Below, piece by piece: positions 25,621 through 34,504 of a DNA stretch of 64,000 bases. A program made the translations under genes and the position numbers. The notes under the pieces were generated by a model that was not told where the DNA came from, did not search any database, and was given only the letters and a program-made list of their open reading frames with translations. Within the stretch, counting starts at the first letter, position 1, and each line of letters starts with the position of its first letter. This DNA comes from UBA7672 sp038326205 (GTDB taxonomy: Bacteria; Pseudomonadota; Alphaproteobacteria; Caulobacterales; Hyphomonadaceae): positions 1 through 64,000 of the forward strand of contig JBBQJV010000011.1 in the NCBI GenBank assembly GCA_038326205.1, in the 5' to 3' direction.

Positions 25621-25979
25621 GCCGCCGGCTTGCGGACCGGCATATGCTTCTTGCCCCAGTCCTTCAGCCCGACCAGCGCCGGGGCGAAGTCGCGACCCTT
25701 TTCGCTAAGCCGATATTCGTATCGCAGCGGCTTTCGCGAATAAGGGTTCCTTTCCAGAACTCCTTGTTCAACCAGCCGCTTCAACCGATCAGACAGCACA
25801 TGGCGCGTCACGCCAAGGCTCTTCTGGAATTCCTCGAACCTTGATTTTCCTAGGAAACAATCCCGCACGATCAGCAAAGTCCAGCGGTCGCCAATTACTG
25901 AAAGGCTCCGCGCGACAGGGCACCAGTCGGTCGCCAGCTCGTCCCACTTGCTCGCCTTGCTGTCAGATGTTCGTCTCAT
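25617..25979 (-). CDS. HxlR-family transcriptional regulator
   Basis: A 120-residue winged-helix regulator starting MRRTSDSKAS. It has CPVARSLSVIGDRWTLLIVRDCFLG near residues 22-46, the single conserved Cys that in many HxlR proteins senses electrophiles or oxidants, then FQKSLGVTRHVLSDRLKRLVEQGVLER. It is divergent from an SDR gene 70 bp away, the usual target arrangement. A longer in-frame start would run through that promoter region. Confidence 0.92.
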   Translation of the reverse strand: MRRTSDSKASKWDELATDWCPVARSLSVIGDRWTLLIVRDCFLGKSRFEEFQKSLGVTRHVLSDRLKRLVEQGVLERNPYSRKPLRYEYRLSEKGRDFAPALVGLKDWGKKHMPVRKPAA

Positions 25980-26049
25980 TTGAGAACCCTGCACCGATTG
26001 CGCGTGTCTGAAAAGGGTGTACGTTCCTTTTTTGTACGGAGTATTGCCG

Positions 26050-26793
26050 ATGCCAGAATCCCAATCAGCGAAACGATCAGCGCTCATTGTGGGCGCAGGC
26101 GAGGCGACCGGAGGCGCCATTGCCCGCCGTTTCGCCCGTGAAGGCTACGCCACGGTCGTCACCCGCCGAGAACTCGCTTCGCTCGACGGCCTGCTGGCCC
26201 AGATCCACACCGATGGCGGCGAAGCGCACGGCTACGGCGCAGATGCGCGCGACGAGGATCAGATGGTCCAGCTGTTCGAAACCATCGAGCGCGACATCGC
26301 CCCGCTGGAAGTCGTCATTTTCAACATCGGCGCGAACGTGAACTTCCCGATCCGCGAGACCACCGCACGCGTCTACCGGAAAGTCTGGGAGATGGCGGCC
26401 TTCGCCGGCTTTCTCACGGGACGTGAAGCGGCAAAAGCCATGGTCCCCCGCGCCAAGGGCACGGTCATCTTCACCGGCGCCACCGCGTCCATGCGCGGCG
26501 GTTCGGGTTATTCGGCTTTCTCAGGCGCCAAGTTCGCACTTCGCTCGCTGGCGCAATCGATGGCGCGCGAGTTGGGGCCTGAAGGCATCCACGTCGCCCA
26601 CACCATCATCGATGGCGCAATCGACACCGAATGGATCGCGAAGAATTTCCCAGCCCGCTACGCGCTCAAGGAGCAGGGCGGCCTCCTCAATCCCGAACAT
26701 ATCGCCGACGCCTACTGGATGCTCCACGCCCAGCCGCGCGATGCGTGGACCCACGAAATCGACCTGCGTCCATGGATGGAGAAGATGGCGTGA
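26050..26793 (+). CDS. short-chain dehydrogenase/reductase
   Basis: The 247-residue protein has an N-terminal Rossmann motif VGAGEATGGAIARRF (near residues 15-29), FNIGAN in place of NNAG, and a YSAFSGAKFAL segment with Tyr and Lys of the catalytic site spaced more widely than usual. It is probably NAD(P)-dependent; the substrate is unknown. It faces the HxlR gene, whose product is the likely repressor. The two GTAC tetramers at 26019-26022 and 26034-26037 lie in the shared promoter. Its stop overlaps the next gene's GTG (GTGA). Confidence 0.87.
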   Translation: MPESQSAKRSALIVGAGEATGGAIARRFAREGYATVVTRRELASLDGLLAQIHTDGGEAHGYGADARDEDQMVQLFETIERDIAPLEVVIFNIGANVNFPIRETTARVYRKVWEMAAFAGFLTGREAAKAMVPRAKGTVIFTGATASMRGGSGYSAFSGAKFALRSLAQSMARELGPEGIHVAHTIIDGAIDTEWIAKNFPARYALKEQGGLLNPEHIADAYWMLHAQPRDAWTHEIDLRPWMEKMA

Positions 26794-27143
26794 CGGATGC
26801 GCAAGTCGCCTCCCATCTGCTCGGCCTCGAAACCTCGCTGATGCAGCTCGTCGTACGCCGTTCCGCAGAACAGCTGAAGGCGCTGATCAGTGACGACTTC
26901 CGCGAATTCGGCGCCAGCGGCAGAACTTACGATCGCGCCTCGTTGATCGCGCTGCTTGCCGTGGAGCCCGATGGCCCCGCCGCCGCGATCACCGACTTCA
27001 CTGCAAAGCTCCTCGCGCCACACATCGCGCTCGTCACCTATCGCACACAGCTTGGAACAACCGCCCGCCTGCGCTGCTCTATCTGGCGCTGCGAGGGCGA
27101 AGCATGGCGACTGCAATTCCATCAGGCGACGCCGACAACCTGA
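26790..27143 (+). CDS. DUF4440 (SnoaL/NTF2-like) small protein
   Basis: The GTG start inside GTGA, at the end of the SDR gene, gives a 117-residue protein (VTDAQVASHLLGLETSLMQL). The helix pair, LKALISDDFREFGASGRTYDRASLIALL and the later LVTYRTQL and WRCEGEAWRLQFHQATPT are typical of DUF4440/NTF2-like folds. It is probably cotranscribed with the SDR under HxlR control. Confidence 0.82.
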   Translation: MTDAQVASHLLGLETSLMQLVVRRSAEQLKALISDDFREFGASGRTYDRASLIALLAVEPDGPAAAITDFTAKLLAPHIALVTYRTQLGTTARLRCSIWRCEGEAWRLQFHQATPTT

Positions 27144-27198
27144 TTTTTCAGACGCCTGATCTTTTTGGCAAACTGACCTTTCTGGACGGAGAGCGACA

Positions 27199-27798
27199 AT
27201 GAGCAAGACAGTCGAGTTCTTCTACGACTTCACCAGCCCCACGGCCTATTTGGCCTGGGCGCGTCTGCCGGCGATCCTCAAGCGGACCGGCGCGAGCGTA
27301 AAATACCGCCCGATGTTTCTCGGCGGCGTGATGCAGACGACGGGCAATCGCCCGCCCGGTACGCTGCCACAGAAAGGCGCTTGGATGGCGGCTGACCTTG
27401 GCCGCTGGGCGAAGAAATTCGATACGCCCTACAAGCCGAACCCGCATTTCCCGATGATGACGTTGATGGTGCAACGCGCAGCGCAGGAGTGGATCAATCG
27501 TCCGGACTTCGACAAATACCTCGCCGCCATCTTCAACGCTGCCTGGCGCGACCAGAAGAATATCGCAGACAAGGCCGTGCTCACCGAGGTGCTCACCACC
27601 GCTGGCTTCTCACCCGACGACTTCTTCGTGGCAACAGAGAACCCCACCAACAAGGAAAAGCTGAAAGCCACCACCGACGAAGCCGTCGCCCGCGGCGTCT
27701 TCGGCGCGCCAACTTTCTTCGTGCAGACTTCTGACGGCGAGGAGATGCACTTCGGTCAGGACCGTCTCGATTTCGTGGAAGAGGCGCTGGCGCGCTAA
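27199..27798 (+). CDS. 2-hydroxychromene-2-carboxylate isomerase family protein (DsbA-like)
   Basis: The 199-residue protein has a thioredoxin-like N-terminus FFYDFTSPTAYLAW, with Ser in the active-site position rather than Cys-x-x-Cys, then KPNPHFPMMTLMVQRAA and the C-terminal GVFGAPTFFV with its cis-Pro. This is the glutathione-dependent HCCA isomerase/kappa GST family; the aromatic-degradation role of the name-giving enzyme is not shown here. Its stop overlaps the convergent kinase stop. Confidence 0.9.
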   Translation: MSKTVEFFYDFTSPTAYLAWARLPAILKRTGASVKYRPMFLGGVMQTTGNRPPGTLPQKGAWMAADLGRWAKKFDTPYKPNPHFPMMTLMVQRAAQEWINRPDFDKYLAAIFNAAWRDQKNIADKAVLTEVLTTAGFSPDDFFVATENPTNKEKLKATTDEAVARGVFGAPTFFVQTSDGEEMHFGQDRLDFVEEALAR

Positions 27799-28790
27799 AC
27801 CTTCAACCCCGCCTTCATCGCCAGCTCGCGCAGGCTCACTGCCGGTCTCGGCCCGATGTGAGAGATCACTTCGCTGGCGCAGAGATTGCCCAGCATGGCT
27901 GCCTCCTGCAGCGATAGCCCGTGCGTGATGCCGTAGAGCACGCCCGCTGCGTACTGATCGCCCGCGCCCGTCGCGTCCATCACATGCGCAGGCGTCACCG
28001 GCGCCGTCCACGTGTCTGCCCCAGACACGATCACCGAACCCTTGGACGAGCGCGTGATTGCCGCGATCTGACTGTCGGTGCGAATCTGCTTCACCGCCGT
28101 TTCGAAATCGTCGGTCTCATAGATCGCCAGCAACTCCGCTTCGTTCGCGAACACCAGGTCGCAGTGCGTGCGGATTAGATGGACAAAGCTCTCGCGATGC
28201 CGGTCGACGCAAAACACGTCCGACATGGTGATAGCGACTTTGCGCCCAGCCGCCTTCGCAACTTCCGACGCGTGAATGAACGCTGTCTTCGCCGCCGGCT
28301 TGTCGAACAGATAGCCCTCCAGATAGAGCCACTCGCCCGCCGCCACGGCTGTCGCGTCAACATCTCTGGCCGCGAATTCGGTCGAGGCGCCAAGGAACGT
28401 GTTCATCGAGCGTTCGCCATCCGGCGTCACCGCGATCATCGAGCGTGCAGTGGAAAGGCCGCCCTTCAGCGGCGAGCCGAAGAAGTCGGCGCCGATTTTT
28501 CCCATGTCGGCGACATACGCGCCGCCGATCGCATCATCCGCCACCTTGCCGAGAAAAGCGGCCTTGCCGCCAAGGCTCATCAGCCCGGCCACGGTGTTCC
28601 CGGCAGATCCGCCCGATGTCTCGACGCGGCTCGCGGGCAGGGCGTCGTACAGATAATCGCACCGTTCTGGCGTGATCAGGTTGGTCCGTGCTTTGGGGAT
28701 GTCGTGCTTCACCAGGAAGTCGTCATCGACCTGCGCGATCACATCCATGATCGCATTGCCCAGGGCGACAACATCGTACTTCACCGGCAT
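27795..28790 (-). CDS. PfkB-family carbohydrate/nucleoside kinase (adenosine kinase-like)
   Basis: With start MPVKYDVVALGNAIMD the protein is 331 residues. Substrate-loop residues ETSGGSAGNTVAGLMSLG near 57-74 and the ATP-site GAGDQYAAG near 286-294 are present. The overall layout matches bacterial adenosine kinase-like PfkB proteins. An AAGG site precedes the ATG. The exact substrate cannot be read from the sequence. Confidence 0.9.
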   Translation of the reverse strand: MPVKYDVVALGNAIMDVIAQVDDDFLVKHDIPKARTNLITPERCDYLYDALPASRVETSGGSAGNTVAGLMSLGGKAAFLGKVADDAIGGAYVADMGKIGADFFGSPLKGGLSTARSMIAVTPDGERSMNTFLGASTEFAARDVDATAVAAGEWLYLEGYLFDKPAAKTAFIHASEVAKAAGRKVAITMSDVFCVDRHRESFVHLIRTHCDLVFANEAELLAIYETDDFETAVKQIRTDSQIAAITRSSKGSVIVSGADTWTAPVTPAHVMDATGAGDQYAAGVLYGITHGLSLQEAAMLGNLCASEVISHIGPRPAVSLRELAMKAGLKV

Positions 28791-28892
28791 GAGGAACCTT
28801 CCGCAGTCTGCGGCAAAATCCATCATGGAAAGCCGGGCAAGGCGGACTTAAAGACCGGGGTCAGGCCCCGCGCAAGTGAGACAACTGGAAAC

Positions 28893-29786
28893 ATGCCCGC
28901 AACCCGCGAAATCGCCTTGCTGACGGCCGCCAACCTCATGTCGGGCGCGCCCGACCGCCGCCTCGACGCCCATCTGTTCGACGTCCAGTTCAGGATATTG
29001 AGCGATGGCCTTGCGCCACACGGCTTTGCCCTGACGCCGGTCCGCTGGATCGACCCGGCGCTGGACTGGAAACGATTTGCCGCCGTGCTGGTCAATTGCG
29101 CATGGGACTATCAGGACAATCACGATGGCTTCCTGTCCACGCTCGACCATATCGCGGCCATGGGCATTCCTGTCTTCAATGATCCCGCCACCATCCGCTG
29201 GAACATCCGCAAGACCTACCTGCGCGACCTCGAGGCGAAGGGCGTCCCGATCATTTCGACGCTTTGGCTTGAAGCGCCGACCGGCGCGGATATCTCCACC
29301 GCGATGGAAGCCTTTGGCGCCGACGACGTGATCCTCAAGCGACAGGTCGGCGGCGGCGCCCGCGCGCAGGTGCGCTACACAAGCGGCAATCTTCCAGCTC
29401 CCGGCCCTATTCTCGATCGTCCGGGCATGATCCAGCCCTTCATTCCCGCCATCGCCAGCGAAGGCGAATTCTCCTTCCTCTTCATCGACGGTGAGTTCAG
29501 TCACGTAGTTCTCAAACGCCCCAAGGCCGGGGACTACCGCATCCAGGCAGCTTACGGTGGCGCCTCGCAATCCATCACGCCGACACCCGAAGACCGCGCC
29601 ACCGCTCAACGCGTCTTCGATGTTCTCGACATCAAGCCTCTTTATGCCCGCGTCGACATGGTGCGCGGCTTAGAAGGCAATCTCCTCCTGATGGAACTCG
29701 AAGTCCTTGAGCCCTACCTCTTCCCGGGCGATGGCCCGCAGATCGGACCGATGTTCGGCGCCGCCCTCGCGCGCAAGCTCGGTTAG
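28893..29786 (+). CDS. ATP-grasp domain protein (RimK/glutathione synthetase-like)
   Basis: The 297-residue protein starts MPATREIALLTAAN. It shows WDYQDNHDGFL, the lysine-containing ATP-grasp segments FNDPATIRWNIRKTYL and VILKRQVGGGARAQVR, and the metal-binding end LLMELEVLEPYLFP. Relatives include cycloserine DcsG-type and small-molecule ligases. It is divergent from the PfkB gene, with 102 bp between the starts. The reaction is presumably ATP-dependent acylation of an amine or thiol, substrate unknown. Confidence 0.87.
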   Translation: MPATREIALLTAANLMSGAPDRRLDAHLFDVQFRILSDGLAPHGFALTPVRWIDPALDWKRFAAVLVNCAWDYQDNHDGFLSTLDHIAAMGIPVFNDPATIRWNIRKTYLRDLEAKGVPIISTLWLEAPTGADISTAMEAFGADDVILKRQVGGGARAQVRYTSGNLPAPGPILDRPGMIQPFIPAIASEGEFSFLFIDGEFSHVVLKRPKAGDYRIQAAYGGASQSITPTPEDRATAQRVFDVLDIKPLYARVDMVRGLEGNLLLMELEVLEPYLFPGDGPQIGPMFGAALARKLG

Positions 29787-30534
29787 GCGTGTAATTTCGG
29801 CGGAAAGCCAGATATCTTCCCTCGCAGTTTCAAATGCTTGCCGCAAAAAACTAGAGGGCGGATCCACTGCAAAAATAAATACCTGCAAGTCGCCGCCCGC
29901 CTACCACTCCAGCGGCCGCAAAATGCGCTCCATCACACCAGCACGAACTCGCACATAGGGAGTGGTTGCCCCGCCTCCCATCCAGCTCTTGCTGGTAGCG
30001 GCGCTGTGCGCGTTCGTGAGCCTCGTGCAAGGCGTCGCCTCAACTCTCCAGATGATCTTCAGGCGCGGCGCCCTTGATTGGCGCACGGACGCAGCGCACG
30101 AAGTTCTGCCCCGAGAGACGAGCGACATTTCACATGCGCGAACCACCGTTTTCTTTCCGCCATCAGTGCGAAGCACTGGGGGGTAGATCGTCGCGTCTTG
30201 GCGACGAGACAAGGGGGCAGTCATTGTCCCCCCTTCAATGTTTCCGTCATTCCGGGCGAAGGCGCACCGCGCCGTAGACCCGGAACCCAGCGGCGGCGCG
30301 CACGAGAATCAGCACGCCCGAACTCTGGCTTTCGGCTCACGCGCTGCGCGCGTCCGGAATGACACAGCGGAGGTGTTCATCGATGTGCGCAAAACCAGCC
30401 TGACCTAACTCTGGCCCAGCTCTACCTCGCAAACCCCGGCCCCCAGCCGCAGGGATCGCCCCTTCACATCTGCATCCCACCCCTTCCGTGTCAGCCCACG
30501 CGCGCTTACCTTCAGCGCTCGGGAGACACCGCAC
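29787..30534. other. 748-bp gap with an intergenic palindromic repeat
   Basis: The first part (about 29900-30225) has open frames on both strands: 107 codons on minus (29901-30224) and 74 codons on plus (29962-30186). Neither has a convincing start site or recognised family. The second part holds a palindromic repeat (30246-30363). The remaining 170 bp show nothing recognisable. Confidence 0.55.
30246..30363. repeat. REP/BIME-like palindromic intergenic repeat
   Basis: The element begins GTCATTCCGGGCG and ends TCCGGAATGAC, so its termini form a perfect 10-bp inverted repeat. Inside are GTAGACCCGGAACCCAG and GC-rich segments. This GTCATTCCGG...CCGGAATGAC layout is common as dispersed intergenic repeats in alphaproteobacterial genomes. 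Confidence 0.8.
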
Positions 30535-30954
30535 ATGCAGTTCGTCTGCGATGCACTGAAAGGGCGCGCCTGGTTCCGTCTTGAATCCGAAGCCGAGGCG
30601 GCGGCGGAATCCCGCCTGATGCGCCACGCCGTCGAGAAACACTACCAGACCGGCCAGCAGCGGGCGCGCCGCTCCTATGTTCCGGGGCCGGGTCTTGAAC
30701 GCGACATCGGTCTCAAAGGCCATATCGCCCGCACCATGCCGGTGTTCCTCACCCTGCGCGCCAACGATGGGTCCGGCCTTGCTACGGCCATGCTGCCTCC
30801 CGGCGGAAAATCGACTCCGGATTTCCCGACCATCATCGTCGGCCCCGAAAACGCCGACCCCTATCGCGACCACGCCGACGCCATCGCCGCGCTCGGTCGC
30901 CATTTCGGCGTCGACCTTCCGCGCGCCCAGTGCTTTCCGTACGCCAACCGGTAG
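30535..30954 (+). CDS. conserved-looking hypothetical protein
   Basis: No family is recognised. The 139-residue protein starts MQFVCDALKGRAWFRLESEAEAAAESRLMRHAVEKHY; it appears soluble, basic in the middle (RARRSYVPG) and ends in a mixed alpha/beta stretch (DFPTIIVGPENADPY, AALGRHFGVDLPR). Coding character is good and the frame fits tightly against nth, whose stop is 3 bp away on the other strand. Confidence 0.65.
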   Translation: MQFVCDALKGRAWFRLESEAEAAAESRLMRHAVEKHYQTGQQRARRSYVPGPGLERDIGLKGHIARTMPVFLTLRANDGSGLATAMLPPGGKSTPDFPTIIVGPENADPYRDHADAIAALGRHFGVDLPRAQCFPYANR

Positions 30955-30957
30955 CGC

Positions 30958-31632
30958 CTACTCGCCCGTCTTCGCCTGATACTCGCAAAGATCGCGGACC
31001 ACGCATTCCGGACACCCCGGCTTCCGTGCGAGGCACGTGTAGCGTCCGTGCAAAATCAGCCAGTGATGCGCGCCTTTCCTGTATGCCTCCGGCACGACCT
31101 GCAGCAGCTTGGCCTCAACCTTTTCCGGCGTCGTCTCGGGCGCCAGCCCTGTCCGGTTCGACACACGAAACACATGCGTGTCGACCGCAATCGTCGCCTC
31201 GCCATAAGCCTCGTTCAGCACGACGCTCGCTGTCTTGTGCCCCACGCCGGGCAGGGCCACGAGTTCCTGCCGCGTCCGAGGCGTCACGCCGCCATGCTGC
31301 TCAAGAATGATGCGCGAAAGCGCGACAACATTCCTGGCCTTGCCCCGCCACAGCCCGATGGTGCGGATGTGCTCGGCGACACCTTCCTCGCCAAGCGCGA
31401 CCATTTTCGCCGGTGTGTTCGCAGCCTTGAATAGCCCCTTGGTCGCCTTGTTCACCGACACATCCGTCGCCTGGGCCGACAGGGCGACAGCAACCACCAG
31501 AGTGAAAGGGTCTTTGTAGTCCAGTTCGGTCTTCGGGTCGGGCCGCGACTTGGCCAGCCGCCGGAACATCTCGGCTGCCTTGTCCGATGAGAAGCCCTTC
31601 GCGGATTTTGCTTTTTTCTTCGCCTTCGCCAT
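30958..31632 (-). CDS. nth: endonuclease III
   Basis: Base-excision repair glycosylase/AP lyase for oxidised pyrimidines. With start MAKAKKKAKSAKG it is 224 residues; a start 10 codons upstream is possible. The helix-hairpin-helix LPGVGHKTASVVL contains the catalytic Lys near residue 130, VDTHVFRVSNR carries the catalytic Asp near 148, and the [4Fe-4S] cysteines follow C-x6-C-x2-C-x5-C near the C-terminus. The N-terminus is unusually Lys/Ala-rich. Confidence 0.96.
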   Translation of the reverse strand: MAKAKKKAKSAKGFSSDKAAEMFRRLAKSRPDPKTELDYKDPFTLVVAVALSAQATDVSVNKATKGLFKAANTPAKMVALGEEGVAEHIRTIGLWRGKARNVVALSRIILEQHGGVTPRTRQELVALPGVGHKTASVVLNEAYGEATIAVDTHVFRVSNRTGLAPETTPEKVEAKLLQVVPEAYRKGAHHWLILHGRYTCLARKPGCPECVVRDLCEYQAKTGE

Positions 31633-31726
31633 GCCGATAGCTAGCCTCTCCCGATAGCTCAAACAATGATCGGCTTCGCTGATCGCGCCTCTTGCTCCCT
31701 CCGCCGCGCGCGCTCATCTTGTCCCG

Positions 31727-32212
31727 ATGTCGACCGTCTACCTTGATGCAGTGCTCGAACCGCCGCGCTCGCTCAGCCCGCGCGGCTTCAACCGCGTGAT
31801 GTTGTTCTTCGGCGTCATGAGCCTCATCCCCGCCGTGGTCTTCTATGCCATGGGCGCCTGGCCGATCGTCGGATTCATGGGCCTGGACGTTCTGGCGGTG
31901 TGGGCCGTGTTCCAGCTCAACTTCCGTTCGCAGACCGCGCGCACCTATATCCGCGTCACAGCCGAGGCCGTCGATGTCCGAAAAGTCGATGGATGGGGCA
32001 GGGAGCGCCTCGCCCGCATGCCGGCTCATTTTGCCAGGGTCGAATTCGACCGCGCTGCCAGCGGTCCCAACGCGCTCCGCCTTGCAAACTCCGCTAGAGC
32101 CTACCCGCTCGGCGAACACCTCACCCCCCGCGAACGCGAGAGCTTCGCCCGCCGCCTCACCCAGGCGATCAGCGACGCGCGCCGCGAACGTCATCAGCAG
32201 GATCACGCATGA
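31727..32212 (+). CDS. DUF2244 membrane protein
   Basis: The 161-residue protein has two adjacent membrane helices (about residues 25-67: VMLFFGVMSLIPAVVFYAMGAWPIVGFMGLDVLAVW) followed by a soluble C-terminal domain with TYIRVTAEAVDVRKV, as in DUF2244. The gene is typically next to nth in alphaproteobacteria. Its end overlaps the glyoxalase start by 4 bp. Function unknown. Confidence 0.88.
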   Translation: MSTVYLDAVLEPPRSLSPRGFNRVMLFFGVMSLIPAVVFYAMGAWPIVGFMGLDVLAVWAVFQLNFRSQTARTYIRVTAEAVDVRKVDGWGRERLARMPAHFARVEFDRAASGPNALRLANSARAYPLGEHLTPRERESFARRLTQAISDARRERHQQDHA

Positions 32213-32676
32213 GCATCGAATTCCTCCACGCCATGGTGCGCGTCGGCGATCTTCCGGCAGCTGTGAAATTCTTCTGCGAAGGCCTCGGTCTCGCCGAGGT
32301 CCGCCGCAACGATTATCCGCAGGGCAAGTATACGCTCGTCTTCCTCGCCTCGCCCGACGACATCAAACGCGCCAGCTATGACGGGAAGGAGCGCCTTCCG
32401 CCCGGCGTGCCCATGGTCGAGCTCACCCACAACTGGGACGAAGGCGACTATGCCGGCGGCCGCAATTTCGGACACCTCGCTTATCGCGTCGATGACATCT
32501 ACGCCGCCTGCGAGCGCTTCCAGAAACTCGGCGTCATCATCAACCGCCCGCCCCGCGACGGCCGTATGGCTTTCGTAAGATCGCCCGACGGTATCTCGAT
32601 CGAGCTGCTGCAAAAGGGCGATGCACTCGCGTCTGCCGAACCATGGGCAAGCGCGCCGAACATCGGTAGCTGGTAG
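32209..32676 (+). CDS. gloA: lactoylglutathione lyase (glyoxalase I)
   Basis: Converts the methylglyoxal-glutathione hemithioacetal to S-lactoylglutathione. The 155-residue vicinal-oxygen-chelate protein shows four candidate metal ligands: His in FLHAMVRVGD (residue 6), Glu in MVELTHNW, His in FGHLAYRVDD and Glu in SIELLQK. DFYCEGLG-like spacing (KFFCEGLGL) is typical. It overlaps the DUF2244 gene by ATGA. Confidence 0.93.
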   Translation: MSIEFLHAMVRVGDLPAAVKFFCEGLGLAEVRRNDYPQGKYTLVFLASPDDIKRASYDGKERLPPGVPMVELTHNWDEGDYAGGRNFGHLAYRVDDIYAACERFQKLGVIINRPPRDGRMAFVRSPDGISIELLQKGDALASAEPWASAPNIGSW

Positions 32677-32684
32677 ACTTCAGC

Positions 32685-34331
32685 TCACGACCGCTTCACG
32701 GGCTTCAGCGGTTTCTGGGGCTTGACCGGTTTCACCTTTGCCTCTGGTTTCGGCTTGGCGGGTTTTACGGGTTTAGGCGGCTTCAGCGTAGCCGGTTTAG
32801 CTGGCTTCGCAGGTTTGACTGGTTTGGCCGCCGCAGGCTTTGGCTTTGCCTTGGAGGTGGCGCGCTGTTGCGGGCCCGCCAAGAGAGCTTCTTCCGGCGG
32901 GCGCTGAAACCCGCCCATCTGCGCCTCGAGCGCTTCGGCGATCGCCAGCACATCTTCGTCGCCGCCTTCCGGCCCGATGATCTGGATCCCGCACGGCAGC
33001 TGACCCGGCTTGCGCGGAACCGGGACAACGACGGCCGGCAAATGGCACACCGTCGGCAGTGCGATCCAGCCATGCAGCAGGTGATACGGCACCGCCTTGT
33101 CATCGACATTCATCATCCGGCTTACAGCATCGCCGGTTTCGATGTGCTCGAATGCCGTCGCCGGCGCGACCGGTGTGATGATGGCATGCCAGCGGCTGAA
33201 GAAGTCCGACATCGTCCGCTTCAGGCGCCGACGCACTTCATCGGCGCGCAGCCAGTCGTGATGGGTCGCTGCCGAGTACGCCGCCCACTTGCCGCGTCCG
33301 AATGGTTCCCCCCGCGCCAGCATCCGGGCAAGCGGGCGTCCTGCCTCCAGTGCCTTCAACAGCGGTGTTGGCATGTCCGCCGCAAGGATCGGCAGCAACA
33401 GCTGCAGGTAGAGATCAATCAGAGCGGTCCCGTCGACTTCGGGACGCGTCGCCAACACCTGCGCGCCTGCATCCGAAGCTGCTTCCGCGGCGGCTTCGAC
33501 GGCTGCGCGGCAGATGGCGGACACGGGAAATGCCCTGTCTTCGGCCCAAACGCCTATCCGCCTTGCTTTCAGGGAGATCCGCTTTTGCGGTGCAATAACC
33601 GGCGCGCCGGTCAGCACCTGAAACATCAACCGCAGGTCGGCGACATCGCGCGCCATCGGTCCGGCGACGTTGAGATCGCGCACGGCCAGCGATCCGGGCG
33701 CTGGCGGCACATGGCCCATGATCGGCGTCCGGCCATAGCTCGGCTTCAGCGCGGCGACGCCACAGAAGTGCGCCGGGAAGCGCAGGCTGCCGCCAATGTC
33801 GGACCCAAGTTCAAGCGGCGTCATGCCGGTCGCCAGCGCCGCTGCAGCGCCTCCTGAACTTCCCCCCGGCGTCCGGCTGAGATCCCACGGGTTCGACGTG
33901 CGGCCGTACACCGGATTGTAGGTCTGGCTGTCGCCGGCGAGGTAGGGCGTGTTGGTCTTGCCCCAGATCACAGCGCCGGCCTTGCGCAGCAGGGCGACGG
34001 CGGCTGCGTCAGCTGCGCGCGACGGGCGGGCGGCGTATTCGGGCGCACCAGCGGTTGCGGGCATCCCGTCTACATCGAACGTATCCTTGATCGTCATCGG
34101 CAGGCCGTGAAGCGCTCCAGCCGGTATCCCAGCCTTCATCAGCCGGTCGAGTTCACGCGCGCGCGCGCGCGCCGCCGCGAGATCGGTGCGCACCACGGCG
34201 TTCACTGCAGGGTTTGCAACCTCATAGCGCGCGACATGCTCTTCGAGCAGGTCAGCCGCGCTCACCTGGCCAAGGGCCAGCCGGTCGAGTTGCGTCCGCG
34301 CAGTCAGAAATATGTTCGGCGCTTGCGTCAT
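32685..34331 (-). CDS. amidase (AS family) with a Lys/Pro/Ala-rich C-terminal tail
   Basis: Amidase-signature hydrolase of about 548 residues from the ATG (a TTG four codons upstream is possible). The Ser-cisSer-Lys triad is visible: TIKDTFDVDG (Lys), TPGGSSGGAAAALA and GSDIGGSLRFPAHFCG with the nucleophilic Ser. The substrate is unknown. The last 50 or so residues are an unusual basic low-complexity tail of repeated KPVKPAKP-like units, encoded by degenerate GGTTTxxC-type repeats near 32700-32830, absent from ordinary amidases. It may bind nucleic acid or an acidic surface. Confidence 0.93.
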   Translation of the reverse strand: MTQAPNIFLTARTQLDRLALGQVSAADLLEEHVARYEVANPAVNAVVRTDLAAARARARELDRLMKAGIPAGALHGLPMTIKDTFDVDGMPATAGAPEYAARPSRAADAAAVALLRKAGAVIWGKTNTPYLAGDSQTYNPVYGRTSNPWDLSRTPGGSSGGAAAALATGMTPLELGSDIGGSLRFPAHFCGVAALKPSYGRTPIMGHVPPAPGSLAVRDLNVAGPMARDVADLRLMFQVLTGAPVIAPQKRISLKARRIGVWAEDRAFPVSAICRAAVEAAAEAASDAGAQVLATRPEVDGTALIDLYLQLLLPILAADMPTPLLKALEAGRPLARMLARGEPFGRGKWAAYSAATHHDWLRADEVRRRLKRTMSDFFSRWHAIITPVAPATAFEHIETGDAVSRMMNVDDKAVPYHLLHGWIALPTVCHLPAVVVPVPRKPGQLPCGIQIIGPEGGDEDVLAIAEALEAQMGGFQRPPEEALLAGPQQRATSKAKPKPAAAKPVKPAKPAKPATLKPPKPVKPAKPKPEAKVKPVKPQKPLKPVKRS

Positions 34332-34470
34332 GCCGCGCGCCAACCCCCGTCAAATGCGTTCCCACCTGCAGCTCAACCCGGCCGCATGCATTTTCTCTAG
34401 GCGCGTGGGGCGCCACACGCAAAGTGAAAGCCGCGAAACAATCTGAAACAGCTGCGGAATTCAGAGTTCG

Positions 34471-34504
34471 AGCCAGATCAAAGTCCAAGCCAGATCAAAG
34501 TCCA
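34471..34504. repeat. 17-bp direct duplication at the dapB 3' end
   Basis: AGCCAGATCAAAGTCCA occurs twice in tandem (34471-34487 and 34488-34504). The second copy overlaps the last codons and stop of dapB, so the duplication copied the end of the gene into the downstream gap. Confidence 0.95.

Noticed and set aside
28179..28892. 238-codon N-terminal extension of the ATP-grasp gene
   Set aside because: It lies antisense to the PfkB kinase and has no ATP-grasp features; the start at 28893 fits the family.
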